A stretch of 64,000 nucleotides of DNA from Vreelandella andesensis. Its GTDB lineage: Bacteria; Pseudomonadota; Gammaproteobacteria; Pseudomonadales; Halomonadaceae. Location of the stretch: contig NZ_RZHG01000007.1 of NCBI RefSeq assembly GCF_003989795.1, forward strand, positions 124,001 through 188,000, given 5' to 3'. Below, piece after piece: positions 38,765 through 46,973 of the stretch. A program made the position numbers and the translations under genes. The notes beneath the pieces are model-generated. The model saw only the letters and a list, made by a program, of their open reading frames with translations, searched no databases and was not told the origin of the DNA. Position 1 is the first letter of the stretch; every line of letters starts with the position of its first letter.

Positions 38765-39487
38765 TTAACGGTGCTGTTTAAACAACCACCACACATCAAA
38801 CCCAAATGAGTAGATAAGGGTTAGTAGCGCACTCAGCGCAAGCAGGCTGGTGGCAAAGGGGGAAGTGAGCGGCGTTAATGCCAGCAGCAGGGCAGCGACT
38901 TGCCAAACGCACACCGCTTTGCGCCGGAAACTTGCAAACAGCGGTGCCTTTAGCCATGGAAACGGCCAGCTAGCGGCAACGAATAAATAGCGCATGCCGC
39001 CAATCAGCAGTACCCAAACGCCCAAATGCTCGCTCTGCAATAAGCCGATGCAGAGTATCAGAATCAATGCCGCATCCAGTTCCATGTCAAAGCGCGCCCC
39101 AAACGGGGTATGGGTGTTTGTGCGTCTGGCAATCCAGCCGTCTACTCCATCTAGTAACAGCGCAATAACGGCCACTGCTAGCCATAGCCAAATCGCATTA
39201 GTAAAAGCATTCGCTGGCAGAGCACCTATTACTATGGCTACTAATACACCGCGTACAAGTGTTACGCGGTTTGCCCAACCTAACGGCCCATAAGGCCAAA
39301 AACTTACTACCAGCGCACTCATTACTAGGTAAAAGCCAGTGGCTAGCCACCAGTTCGCAGCGCTGGCAACCATTGTCGATAGCAGCATGCCCAGGCTAAC
39401 GAGTAATAAGCTAGCCAGCACCGTTTCCGCCAGGGTGTAAACGCGCTTGGGTATTGAGGCACTGGAGGTATTCGAAAAAGAGGACAT
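38765..39487 (-). CDS. CDP-alcohol phosphatidyltransferase family protein
   Basis: About 240 residues with six membrane helices. The diagnostic motif is present: DGVDGWIARRTNTHTPFGAR followed by FDMELDA (D-x2-DG-x2-AR-x8-G-x3-D-x3-D). Such enzymes transfer a phosphoalcohol from a CDP-linked donor to an acceptor alcohol. The chain resembles neither PgsA nor PssA closely, so the acceptor is open. ATG at 39487 is taken; an upstream start would add 36 residues. It diverges from the pterin-type gene cluster and may belong to it. Confidence 0.85.
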   Translation of the reverse strand: MSSFSNTSSASIPKRVYTLAETVLASLLLVSLGMLLSTMVASAANWWLATGFYLVMSALVVSFWPYGPLGWANRVTLVRGVLVAIVIGALPANAFTNAIWLWLAVAVIALLLDGVDGWIARRTNTHTPFGARFDMELDAALILILCIGLLQSEHLGVWVLLIGGMRYLFVAASWPFPWLKAPLFASFRRKAVCVWQVAALLLALTPLTSPFATSLLALSALLTLIYSFGFDVWWLFKQHR

Positions 39488-39697
39488 GCTTACTCGCAAA
39501 GCGGCGCAATGGCCTGCGGTTGAAATAAAATGTGCAATTTTTTTACTATGTACCATTCTTGTATAAGAAGGTAAAGTTGTCCATGATGTGATCACGTTTG
39601 TTTAAAATCATTCAAGCCTTTACATGGGTTAAGCAACCGCTTCGCTTCCTGAGCTACGCTATGAGGATGGATGAAGCATTAACCATAAGGAAATGTC

Positions 39698-40687
39698 ATG
39701 TTGCCGCCTAATACCGCTACGGCTTTTTGGGTGACCCGCCCCCTGCATGGCGAGCTAAAGCAGGAGCCATTAACGTCACCCAGCGAAAATGAGGTGCGGG
39801 TACGTGCCCTTTACAGCGGCGTTAGCCGTGGCACCGAATCGCTGGTGTTTAATTCAAGAGTTCCCGAAAGTGAATACTCGCGTATGCGTGCCCCTTTTCA
39901 GGCGGGCGAATTTCCGTTCCCTGTTAAATATGGTTACTGCAGTATTGGCTATGTGGAGCAAGGGCCAAACTCTCTACTCGATAAAACTGTCTTTTGCCTC
40001 TTTCCGCATCAGGACCACTATGTAGTACCTGCAGACGCTGTTTTGCCGCTCCCCGATGACGTTCCCGCTTACCGTGCAGTGTTAACAGCCAATATGGAAA
40101 CTGCCATTAATGGCGTGTGGGATGCTAACCCCATGCTTGGCGAGCGCATATGTGTGGTCGGTGCAGGTGTTGTTGGTGCGCTTGTGGCCTATCTGTGTGC
40201 GCAAATTCCTGGTGTAGATGTGCGTTTGATCGACATTAACCCCGAGCGAGAACCCTTGGCAACGCATTTAGGCGTCCCTTTCTGTATGCCCGAGCAGGCA
40301 CCCACCGATCAGGACTGTGTGATTCACGCCAGTGGCCAACCAGATGGCCTTCGGCTGGCTATGAGTTTGCTAGGCAACGAAGGCCGCGTGATTGAAATGA
40401 GTTGGTTTGGCCAGGGCGATGTGTTGCTGCCACTTGGTGGCGCTTTTCATTCTCAACGTTTAACGCTTAGCGCCAGCCAAGTAGGGCAGTTGCCTGCCAA
40501 GCTGGTGCCGCGTTGGAATTACCGCCGCCGGTTAGCGCTCGCCCTTCGCTTACTCGCCGACCAGCGGTTAGATGCGCTGATCAGTGGTGAAAGCGATTTT
40601 GCCGATTTTCCAACGCTGGCACCTGCTCTGTTCGGCCCTGGTAGTACAGCGCTTTGTCATCGAATTCGTTACCCATTGCCCGCTTAA
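39698..40687 (+). CDS. BchC-like medium-chain dehydrogenase
   Basis: 329 residues of the MDR superfamily. YSGVSRGTESLVFNSRVPES and AGEFPFPVKYGYCSIGYVEQ resemble the branch containing BchC (bacteriochlorophyllide dehydrogenase). The Cys normally found at the catalytic zinc position is missing in SGVSRGTES, and GAGVVGALVAYLCAQ is the nucleotide loop. It probably oxidises or reduces an alcohol or ketone on a small molecule. The neighbours are pterin and glycosyl-transfer genes, not bacteriochlorophyll genes. First of four rightward genes. Confidence 0.83.
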   Translation: MLPPNTATAFWVTRPLHGELKQEPLTSPSENEVRVRALYSGVSRGTESLVFNSRVPESEYSRMRAPFQAGEFPFPVKYGYCSIGYVEQGPNSLLDKTVFCLFPHQDHYVVPADAVLPLPDDVPAYRAVLTANMETAINGVWDANPMLGERICVVGAGVVGALVAYLCAQIPGVDVRLIDINPEREPLATHLGVPFCMPEQAPTDQDCVIHASGQPDGLRLAMSLLGNEGRVIEMSWFGQGDVLLPLGGAFHSQRLTLSASQVGQLPAKLVPRWNYRRRLALALRLLADQRLDALISGESDFADFPTLAPALFGPGSTALCHRIRYPLPA

Positions 40688-40791
40688 CCAAACATGCTTT
40701 GTTTTTTAGATTTAATGACTTAGCTTTATTTGCTTAGATTTAGTTACTTGAATTTAGTTACTAAGACGTAACCAACACGATAGGAGTGTCT

Positions 40792-41190
40792 ATGTACCGT
40801 TTATGTGTTCGTGACCATTTTATGATTGCCCATAGTTTTAATGGGGAAATATTTGGCCCTGCCCAACGAACCCACGGCGCAACCTATGTGGTTGATGTAG
40901 TGTTTCAACGCCCTGAGCTTGATCAAGACGGACTGGTGATTGATATCGGCTTGGCAAGTGAAACTGTCAAAGAAGTGCTGGCAGACTACAACTACCGCAA
41001 CCTCGATGAAGTGAGCGAATTTACCGGTAAAAACACCACCACAGAGTTTATGGCTAAGGTGATTTTTGACCAGCTAGCCGAGGCCATTAAAGCGGGGAAA
41101 ATGGGCGCCACTGCTCAAGGGCTCACGCACATGGAGATCAAGCTGCATGAGTCTCATGTAGCGTGGGCAAGCTTTGAAGGGGCGCTATGA
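40792..41190 (+). CDS. 6-pyruvoyl/6-carboxy-tetrahydropterin synthase homologue
   Basis: 132 residues of the PTPS/QueD fold. The zinc ligand His in FMIAHSF and the pair in RTHGATYVVDVV are in place, as are the VIDIGLASETVKEVL and ADYNYRNLDEV blocks and a late Glu in MEIKLHES. The catalytic Cys usually found before the second His region is not evident, so the reaction may differ from QueD. No queC, queE or folE lies nearby. ATG at 40792 follows AGGAG; a GTG at 40786 overlaps that site. It overlaps the next gene by four bases. Confidence 0.87.
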   Translation: MYRLCVRDHFMIAHSFNGEIFGPAQRTHGATYVVDVVFQRPELDQDGLVIDIGLASETVKEVLADYNYRNLDEVSEFTGKNTTTEFMAKVIFDQLAEAIKAGKMGATAQGLTHMEIKLHESHVAWASFEGAL

Positions 41191-43187
41191 GTCAGACATG
41201 GACGCTGGTAGTGGCTGGCGATCCTGACCAGCGTACCGGCGGGTACATCTACGATGCCCATATTGTCGCTGCACTGCGCGAACGTGGCCTCTATATCGAT
41301 GTGATGGGGGTGGCGGGGCGTTTTCCGGATGCCGATGATGAGGCTGCCCAGGCGCTTGCCGCAACGCTGGCGACGTTGCCGGATGATGCGCGGGTGATTA
41401 TCGATGGCCTTGCCATGGGGGCGCTACCCGGCGTGGTCGCTGTCCACGCTAAACGTCTTGATATCACTGCACTGCTGCATCACCCGCTGGGGGACGAGCA
41501 GGGCTTGAGTGATAGGGATCAGCAGCGTTTCCACCGAAGTGAACTGCGCGGCCTGGCACATGTGAATAGAGTGATTGTGACCAGTTGCTTTACCGAACGT
41601 CGCGTAAAGGCGTTAGCCGAACACTATGCGCTACCTTTCAGTGCTCCTATCACCGTGGTGGAACCAGGGGTTGTGCGTGCTCCAGTCAGCCCAGCAGCGC
41701 CGCCCAACGAACCTATTCGCCTGTTATGCGTGGCAACGCTGACGCCGCGTAAAGGGCAGGATGTTTTGGTTCAAGCCTTAGCGGGCGTTGAGCGCGGGCA
41801 CTGGCGATGTGACTGCTTTGGCGGTGCGCGTGATGCGGTGTTCACGGAACGCGTTCAAACGCTGATCGACGAACACCAGTTGGGCGACTGGGTTACGCTG
41901 CACGGCGAGTGCGATGGCGCGACCCTGGAGGACGCTTATCAGCATGCCCACGCCCTGGTATTGCCTTCTTGGTATGAAGGTTACGGCATGGTGGTGACCG
42001 AGGCGCTCGCCCACGGTTTGCCGGTTATTACCACCACTGGTGGGGCGCTGCGGGATACGCTGCCCAACGGGGCTGGCATCAGTGTAACGCCTGGTGATGT
42101 TGAGGCGCTGACGAGAGCTCTGGAAAATTTCTGCCATGATGAGGCGCTACGCACTGAACTATGTGCAGGCGCCGCCGCTGCGCGCGGCGGACTAGCTGAC
42201 TGGCAGGCTGCCGGGGTGGCGTTTTCACAGGCGCTAATGCAGCCACCTTCGACATTAACGGCGGGAAGCCAGTTTGCCGCAGATTGGTTATCGCTGCGTG
42301 AAAACGTCGATGTTAACTCACGTAGTCAGGCGCTAGTGGGTGCGCTAGCGAACTGGTTAGACGCTAAATTGTTATCAGAAAATCAACGGCGAGTAGAGCA
42401 CTCGTCGTTAGCAGAATCTTCTCAGTCATCAGCATTTTCGCAACCCATTACGTTGGCAGATCTAGGCTGCGGACGCGGTAGCAATAGCCAGTTTCTTGCG
42501 CCTCGTTTGCACCATGGGCAGCGGTGGATGCTGATTGATCATGACGATGCCTTACTTAACGAAGCCTATTCGCGTACCAGCCAGTTGAGCACAGGCAAAA
42601 GTGAATCGCTACAGGTGGAAACCCACTGTGTCTCTCTTGAAAACATTGATCATCCCGCGCTAACCCATTGCGATGTGGTAACGGCATCTGCACTGATTGA
42701 TCTGGTGTCTCAAGAATGGATTGATGCCTTGGCTGCCCAGTGTGCTAAACACCGGCAAGCACTTCTTATTACCTTAAGCATTACTGGCGAATGGTGCTTT
42801 ACCAATCCTCAACAACAGCCGTTGAATGATCCTGATGATCGTTGGATCAGTGAGCTGTTCAACGCGCATCAGCGGCGAGATAAGGGGTTAGGCGAGGCGC
42901 TAGGGGGCGATGCTCATCAAGCGCTAGTCAGCGCGATGGCTCACTACAATTACCGTGTTAGCGAGGCTGAAACACCGTGGTGCTTAACGGCGGGTAAATC
43001 AGCGCAGTACCCCTTAATGTGCTCGCTGATTGAAGGGTGGGCGAGTGCTGCCACTGAGCAAGCCCCTGGCGCGGCGTCACGTATTGCCCAGTGGCGAGAT
43101 GAACGCCTGCGTAAAGTGGCCGAGGGCAAAATGGGTATTTGGGTGGGGCATCGCGACTTGCTGGCGCTACCAGCGGACGAGGGCTAA
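41187..43187 (+). CDS. fused glycosyltransferase (GT4) - methyltransferase
   Basis: 666 residues. Residues 1-355 form a GT-B glycosyltransferase: an N-terminal TGGYIYDAHIV acceptor loop, LLCVATLTPRKGQDVLVQAL, and the donor-site PSWYEGYGMVVTEALAHG. Residues from about 415 form a class I SAM methyltransferase (LADLGCGRGSNSQFLAPRL motif I). A short linker (about 380-415) joins them. It presumably glycosylates and methylates the same product. It is coupled by ATGA to the PTPS gene, and the flippase gene follows after four bases. Confidence 0.9.
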   Translation: MSQTWTLVVAGDPDQRTGGYIYDAHIVAALRERGLYIDVMGVAGRFPDADDEAAQALAATLATLPDDARVIIDGLAMGALPGVVAVHAKRLDITALLHHPLGDEQGLSDRDQQRFHRSELRGLAHVNRVIVTSCFTERRVKALAEHYALPFSAPITVVEPGVVRAPVSPAAPPNEPIRLLCVATLTPRKGQDVLVQALAGVERGHWRCDCFGGARDAVFTERVQTLIDEHQLGDWVTLHGECDGATLEDAYQHAHALVLPSWYEGYGMVVTEALAHGLPVITTTGGALRDTLPNGAGISVTPGDVEALTRALENFCHDEALRTELCAGAAAARGGLADWQAAGVAFSQALMQPPSTLTAGSQFAADWLSLRENVDVNSRSQALVGALANWLDAKLLSENQRRVEHSSLAESSQSSAFSQPITLADLGCGRGSNSQFLAPRLHHGQRWMLIDHDDALLNEAYSRTSQLSTGKSESLQVETHCVSLENIDHPALTHCDVVTASALIDLVSQEWIDALAAQCAKHRQALLITLSITGEWCFTNPQQQPLNDPDDRWISELFNAHQRRDKGLGEALGGDAHQALVSAMAHYNYRVSEAETPWCLTAGKSAQYPLMCSLIEGWASAATEQAPGAASRIAQWRDERLRKVAEGKMGIWVGHRDLLALPADEG

Positions 43188-43191
43188 CGCG

Positions 43192-45072
43192 ATGCGACTC
43201 TGGCGCTGGCTGAAAATCCCGTGGGTGCAAAAAGGGCTAGTTAGCTTAGGTCTTCTGGCGGTTGTTGCTGTGTGGGTAGAGCCAGACGCTGTAATAGCAC
43301 AAGTGCAGCGTTTCTCGCCGGGCTGGATGGCGCTGGCGCTGTTAATCAGTGTGCTGCAAGTGATGCTGAGTGCGTGGCGCTGGCAATTCACCGCAGGCTT
43401 AATCGACGTGCCGCTGCGCTATCGTTATGCACTGCGAGAGTACTACTTGGCATTGTTAGTCAACCAACTGCTGCCCGGCGGAGTGTTAGGTGATGCCGGT
43501 CGTGCCCATCGTCATGCTCGTCAATCCTCTTCCAAGGGAAGCGCCTGGCGTGCGGTGGTGATTGAGCGTGCGTCCGGGCAACTGGCGATTGCCTTGTACA
43601 CGCTGGTGGCGTTGTTGACGTCGCCACTCTGGATAACAGCTCTGGGTCTGCGTGGTTTGACGATTGTGGCAGGGGTGGTGGGCATCGCGATGGTGATTGG
43701 TGTGACGCTGGGGATTTGGCTGCGCCGTTCGGCGGTAACGCAACCCGCTTGGTGCTCAGCGTTGGGTAGGGATGTGCGCCGTGGACTGTTGCAGCGTGGC
43801 GTCTGGCCGCGGCAATTGCTCTCCTCGCTTTCTATTGTGCTTAGCTACGGCCTTGTAATGGTATGCGCTGCTCGGGCAATCGGAGTGGAGCTGGCAGCGT
43901 TAGATATTTTGGCGCTGGCACCGGTGTTACTGCTCGCCATGTTGGTGCCGCTTTCGATTGCTGGATGGGGGCTGCGTGAAGGTGCCGCTGCGGGCATTTG
44001 GATGTTCGTTGGCTTGCCTTCGGCGCAAGGTGTTGCAATTTCAATGGCTTATGGTGTTTTAGTGCTGGTATCCAGTCTGCCCGGCATTTGGGTAGCGCTG
44101 GCTAGTCGAACACGCGCTGCGCCGCCCAACTCGTCGTCAGGCAGTGAGGCCGCTCAGCAGTACGTCGAACAGCGTGTCGTCGCCACACCGGAAAGAGCGC
44201 ATCGAAGGGCGCAGCGCACTCTCAAGGGTATCGATGGGGGTCATTTGCAATCCAGGTCTGCCGGAGCCGATCAGCAACGGTGCGACCAACAAATGCAGGC
44301 GGTCGACGGTGTTCGCTTCAATAAACTGCGAGACCGTGACGCCACCACCTTCGACCAATACCCGCGTAAGGCCACGCTCCGCCAGCAAGGCAACAACGTC
44401 GGCAGGGTTGAATTGCCCGTTTTTATCCAGCGTCAGCACACAGTGTTCGGCCGTCGTTCGCGCTACCGTTGCCTCTGGCCCAGTGAGGTGCAACGTCGGT
44501 GCGCTAGGCGTGGTGAACAGCGTCAGTTCGGCAGGAACACGGCCACGTGGATCAATCACCACGCGGGTGGGATGCTTACCCGACACATGACGTACGGTGA
44601 GCTGGGGGTTATCAGCACTCGCCGTGCCCGCGCCAATCACCACGGCATCTGCCAGCGCTCGCAGCCGGTGCAGGTGCACCAAACTTTCAAAGCCATTGAT
44701 GTAGTGGGAATGCCCACTTTCCGTGGCGATGCGCCCATCCAGGCTTTGCCCCAGTTGGGCAACCACCCAGCTCGAATGACGCACCAGTGGCAGCAAACAC
44801 GTCAGCAACGTCTGAGCAGCACTTGTCACAGAGTAAGGGGAGTGCCAGTCGCCGTGAGAATCAAAGCTAATGGTGACGTCACTTTTAATGCCCTGTTGAG
44901 CGTCCAGCAGCCATGCCCACGCTTGGTCGATATCAATCGTCATTTCATTGGTGTTAGGCATGGTATCTCCACTCAAAAAACAGCAACCCATCATGCGGGG
45001 CCATGTTGCCCGACGCAAGCAAACGTTGTCCGCCCCAACAGGCAACTTGGAGGCCTACATGTATCACATTGA
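43192..45072 (+). CDS. flippase-like membrane protein (LPG-synthase TM / UPF0104), frame runs on antisense to the RibD-like gene
   Basis: The first ~310 residues are a multi-pass protein of the lysylphosphatidylglycerol-synthase TM family. LALLVNQLLPGGVLGDAGRA and PLSIAGWGLREGAAAGIWMF are hallmark segments, and there are about eight helices. After about 44120 the frame loses family character. It continues without a stop to 45072, exactly antisense to the RibD-like gene, giving a basic, low-quality tail. The natural end was probably near 44147, where a TGA sits in a neighbouring frame. A lost stop, frameshift or sequencing error is likely. The start is the ATG at 43192, four bases after the preceding gene. 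Confidence 0.75.
   Translation: MRLWRWLKIPWVQKGLVSLGLLAVVAVWVEPDAVIAQVQRFSPGWMALALLISVLQVMLSAWRWQFTAGLIDVPLRYRYALREYYLALLVNQLLPGGVLGDAGRAHRHARQSSSKGSAWRAVVIERASGQLAIALYTLVALLTSPLWITALGLRGLTIVAGVVGIAMVIGVTLGIWLRRSAVTQPAWCSALGRDVRRGLLQRGVWPRQLLSSLSIVLSYGLVMVCAARAIGVELAALDILALAPVLLLAMLVPLSIAGWGLREGAAAGIWMFVGLPSAQGVAISMAYGVLVLVSSLPGIWVALASRTRAAPPNSSSGSEAAQQYVEQRVVATPERAHRRAQRTLKGIDGGHLQSRSAGADQQRCDQQMQAVDGVRFNKLRDRDATTFDQYPRKATLRQQGNNVGRVELPVFIQRQHTVFGRRSRYRCLWPSEVQRRCARRGEQRQFGRNTATWINHHAGGMLTRHMTYGELGVISTRRARANHHGICQRSQPVQVHQTFKAIDVVGMPTFRGDAPIQALPQLGNHPARMTHQWQQTRQQRLSSTCHRVRGVPVAVRIKANGDVTFNALLSVQQPCPRLVDINRHFIGVRHGISTQKTATHHAGPCCPTQANVVRPNRQLGGLHVSH
44137..44961 (-). CDS. RibD C-terminal-type (DHFR-like) reductase
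   Basis: About 274 residues. Residues ~85-270 are the RibD reductase domain: AQLGQSLDGRIATESGHSHY, RALADAVVIGAGTASADNPQ and RVLVEGGGVT match the NADPH- and substrate-binding blocks. The deaminase domain of riboflavin RibD is absent; the first ~80 residues are unrecognised. It would reduce a ribosyl-aminopyrimidine side chain, as in riboflavin and related routes. ATG at 44961 has GGAGATACC before it. It diverges from the GTP cyclohydrolase gene (97 bases between starts), which suggests joint control. Confidence 0.88.
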   Translation of the reverse strand: MPNTNEMTIDIDQAWAWLLDAQQGIKSDVTISFDSHGDWHSPYSVTSAAQTLLTCLLPLVRHSSWVVAQLGQSLDGRIATESGHSHYINGFESLVHLHRLRALADAVVIGAGTASADNPQLTVRHVSGKHPTRVVIDPRGRVPAELTLFTTPSAPTLHLTGPEATVARTTAEHCVLTLDKNGQFNPADVVALLAERGLTRVLVEGGGVTVSQFIEANTVDRLHLLVAPLLIGSGRPGLQMTPIDTLESALRPSMRSFRCGDDTLFDVLLSGLTA

Positions 45073-46165
45073 ACGCGCTATTTTCGATATTCGCCGCGGC
45101 TTGCCCGTCGTCATCAATACCGGAGAGCGACGCCTGTTGGTGCAGGCACTTGAAGGCAGTGTCTCAGTAGATTCACTGGCAACACTTTCCGGCTCACGGC
45201 CAGCGCTGGTGCTAACGCGTCATCGTTTGGAAGCCCTGGGCATGTCATTAAAAGCGGATGCGGCTTGCTTACCGCTCACCGAGCAAATCAGTGAGCGTGA
45301 TTTGCATTATCTTGCTGTTTCTCATGATGCATCTAAGATTTCTCATTCACTGTTAAGTGGGCTGAAACCTGCGGGTGTCGGAGAGCGAGGTGCGGTAGCA
45401 CTAATGCGTCGCGCGCTACTGATACCCGCTGCGCTGTGCGCTGAGGTAAGTGAAGCATCAGCCGATCATATTGCCCAGCAGCTATCGAAAGGGGAACTGT
45501 TAGAGGTTAATGCCCGGGATGCAGAGAAGTGTTTAGCCGGTGCGCCGGGGATGCTAAAGCGAGTAAGCGAAGCGCGTATTCCTCTTGAAGATGCACCTGA
45601 GAGCCGCTTCGTGCTGTTTCGCGAACCTGATGGCCTGCGAGAACACGTGGCCGTGGTGATTGGCGATCTGGACGCCATTCCTGAGGCGGTTCCTTTGCGC
45701 ATGCACTCGGCTTGTCTCACTGGTGACCTATTCGGCAGCCTGCGCTGTGACTGCGGTGAGCAGCTGCGCAATGCGGTGGCCGATATTCAAGCCATGGGGG
45801 GCGGTGTGTTGCTCTATTTGGCACAAGAAGGGCGGGGAATTGGCCTAGCCAATAAACTGCGCGCTTACACGCTGCAGGATGGTGGTTTAGATACCGTCGA
45901 TGCTGACCAAGTGCTGGGGTTTGGCGAAGATGAGCGTCAGTACGCTGTCGCGGTGGATATGCTTAATGCGCTTGGGGTAAATAAGGTTCAGCTGTTGACT
46001 AACAACCCGCTAAAAATGGCAGCCCTGCGTGAAGGCGGTATTGAGATTGTCTCGCGCCAAGCGCTCTATGGCAGCGTGACTGACCACAATCATCGCTACC
46101 TAAGTGCCAAAGCCAACCGGGCAGGGCATTTCTTAGATGAGGTGCTTGAAGGGCGTGGGCGTTAA
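45059..46165 (+). CDS. GTP cyclohydrolase II with atypical N-terminal domain
   Basis: 368 residues. The C-terminal half (about 185-368) is GTP cyclohydrolase II: HSACLTGDLFGSLRCDCGEQ gives the three zinc Cys, LYLAQEGRGIGL the catalytic region, and LLTNNPLKMAAL the end. It makes 2,5-diamino-6-ribosylamino-pyrimidinone phosphate from GTP. The first ~160 residues faintly resemble a DHBP synthase (RibB) layout (FDIRRGLPVVINTGERR) but lack its acidic active-site signature. This makes it unlike housekeeping RibA or RibBA. ATG at 45059 with TTGGAGG upstream. Confidence 0.92.
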   Translation: MYHIERAIFDIRRGLPVVINTGERRLLVQALEGSVSVDSLATLSGSRPALVLTRHRLEALGMSLKADAACLPLTEQISERDLHYLAVSHDASKISHSLLSGLKPAGVGERGAVALMRRALLIPAALCAEVSEASADHIAQQLSKGELLEVNARDAEKCLAGAPGMLKRVSEARIPLEDAPESRFVLFREPDGLREHVAVVIGDLDAIPEAVPLRMHSACLTGDLFGSLRCDCGEQLRNAVADIQAMGGGVLLYLAQEGRGIGLANKLRAYTLQDGGLDTVDADQVLGFGEDERQYAVAVDMLNALGVNKVQLLTNNPLKMAALREGGIEIVSRQALYGSVTDHNHRYLSAKANRAGHFLDEVLEGRGR

Positions 46166-46950
46166 TTCACCGTTTTACGTGTAGAGAGCGGCGGCAGGTG
46201 GGCGGTTTCAGCCACCACCTGCGCCAATTGGGTGGCGTAGTGAGCCACAAGCCGTTCACCCAGTGCGTGGTGAGCACCCGTCGCATCACCGGCAACGCCA
46301 AACATACTGAGGTCTTCGGCAAGCCAGGCAAAGGCAGCGCTACCCTCTGGGCTGACCAAGGCGCCACCTTCAGGCGTTGCCGGTGAAGTAGGTTGGTAGC
46401 TGTCGAGTTGCACCAACTCAGGCGCTAAATGCAGCATGATGGCGGTTTCCAGTAAACCACCATGCAAACCATAGCGCAGCTCATCGGCTCCGATAGCGCC
46501 TTCCAGGGGCGGAAGGCGTGTATAGGTGGCTTTCACCACGCGCATCTCAAACTGCTGGCGCAGGGTCAAGGCGGCAAGGTCCATCACCGCTTTATTTCCT
46601 CCGTGGCTATTAATTAACACCAGCTTTTTTATACCTGCACGGGCCACACTCGCGCCATAAGCCTCTAACGTCGCGATGGCGAGCGGGGCGGGCAGACTGA
46701 GTGTTCCTGGAAAACTGGCGTGTTCGTCGCTTGCGCCGACGGCAATTGCTGGCAGGCAAAACACATCGAGCGCTGGGTCGATCAGGTCCAGCATGGCAGC
46801 TTGTAACCCTTCCCCAATGATCAGGTCAGTGCCCAGAGGCAGATGCGTACCGTGCTGTTCAATTGCCCCTAGGGTGATCACTGCGACTGGATCACCATTG
46901 GCAATCGTAGCGAGCTGGGGGGCGGTGAGGGTTTGCCAGTGATAAATCAT
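46162..46950 (-). CDS. creatininase-family amidohydrolase
   Basis: 262 residues. Metal ligands are visible in GAIEQHGTHLPLGTD (Glu, His and Asp), INSHGGNKAV (His) and GLHGGLLETA (Glu). The family includes creatininase, MftE and the archaeal formamide hydrolase ArfB, which deformylates a GTP-derived pyrimidine. Beside a GTP cyclohydrolase II and a RibD-type reductase, an ArfB-like role is the most economical reading. It is convergent with the cyclohydrolase (four-base overlap) and 23 bases after fkbM in the same direction, so it may be read from the opg operon. Confidence 0.88.
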   Translation of the reverse strand: MIYHWQTLTAPQLATIANGDPVAVITLGAIEQHGTHLPLGTDLIIGEGLQAAMLDLIDPALDVFCLPAIAVGASDEHASFPGTLSLPAPLAIATLEAYGASVARAGIKKLVLINSHGGNKAVMDLAALTLRQQFEMRVVKATYTRLPPLEGAIGADELRYGLHGGLLETAIMLHLAPELVQLDSYQPTSPATPEGGALVSPEGSAAFAWLAEDLSMFGVAGDATGAHHALGERLVAHYATQLAQVVAETAHLPPLSTRKTVN

Positions 46951-46973
46951 GCAGTGATTCTCGTTCTTTGAAA

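Noticed and set aside
39698-40687. Bacteriochlorophyll biosynthesis function for the BchC-like gene
   Set aside because: No other bch or photosynthesis genes are present; the resemblance is only to the MDR branch.
40792-41190. Queuosine (QueD) pathway membership
   Set aside because: There is no queC, queE, queF or folE nearby, and the usual catalytic Cys is not evident, so a plain queD label was not given.
43030-43191. Upstream extension of the flippase-like gene (in-frame start at 43030)
   Set aside because: These 54 codons overlap the methyltransferase domain of the preceding gene and do not look like a membrane-protein N-terminus. The ATG at 43192 is four bases after the preceding stop.
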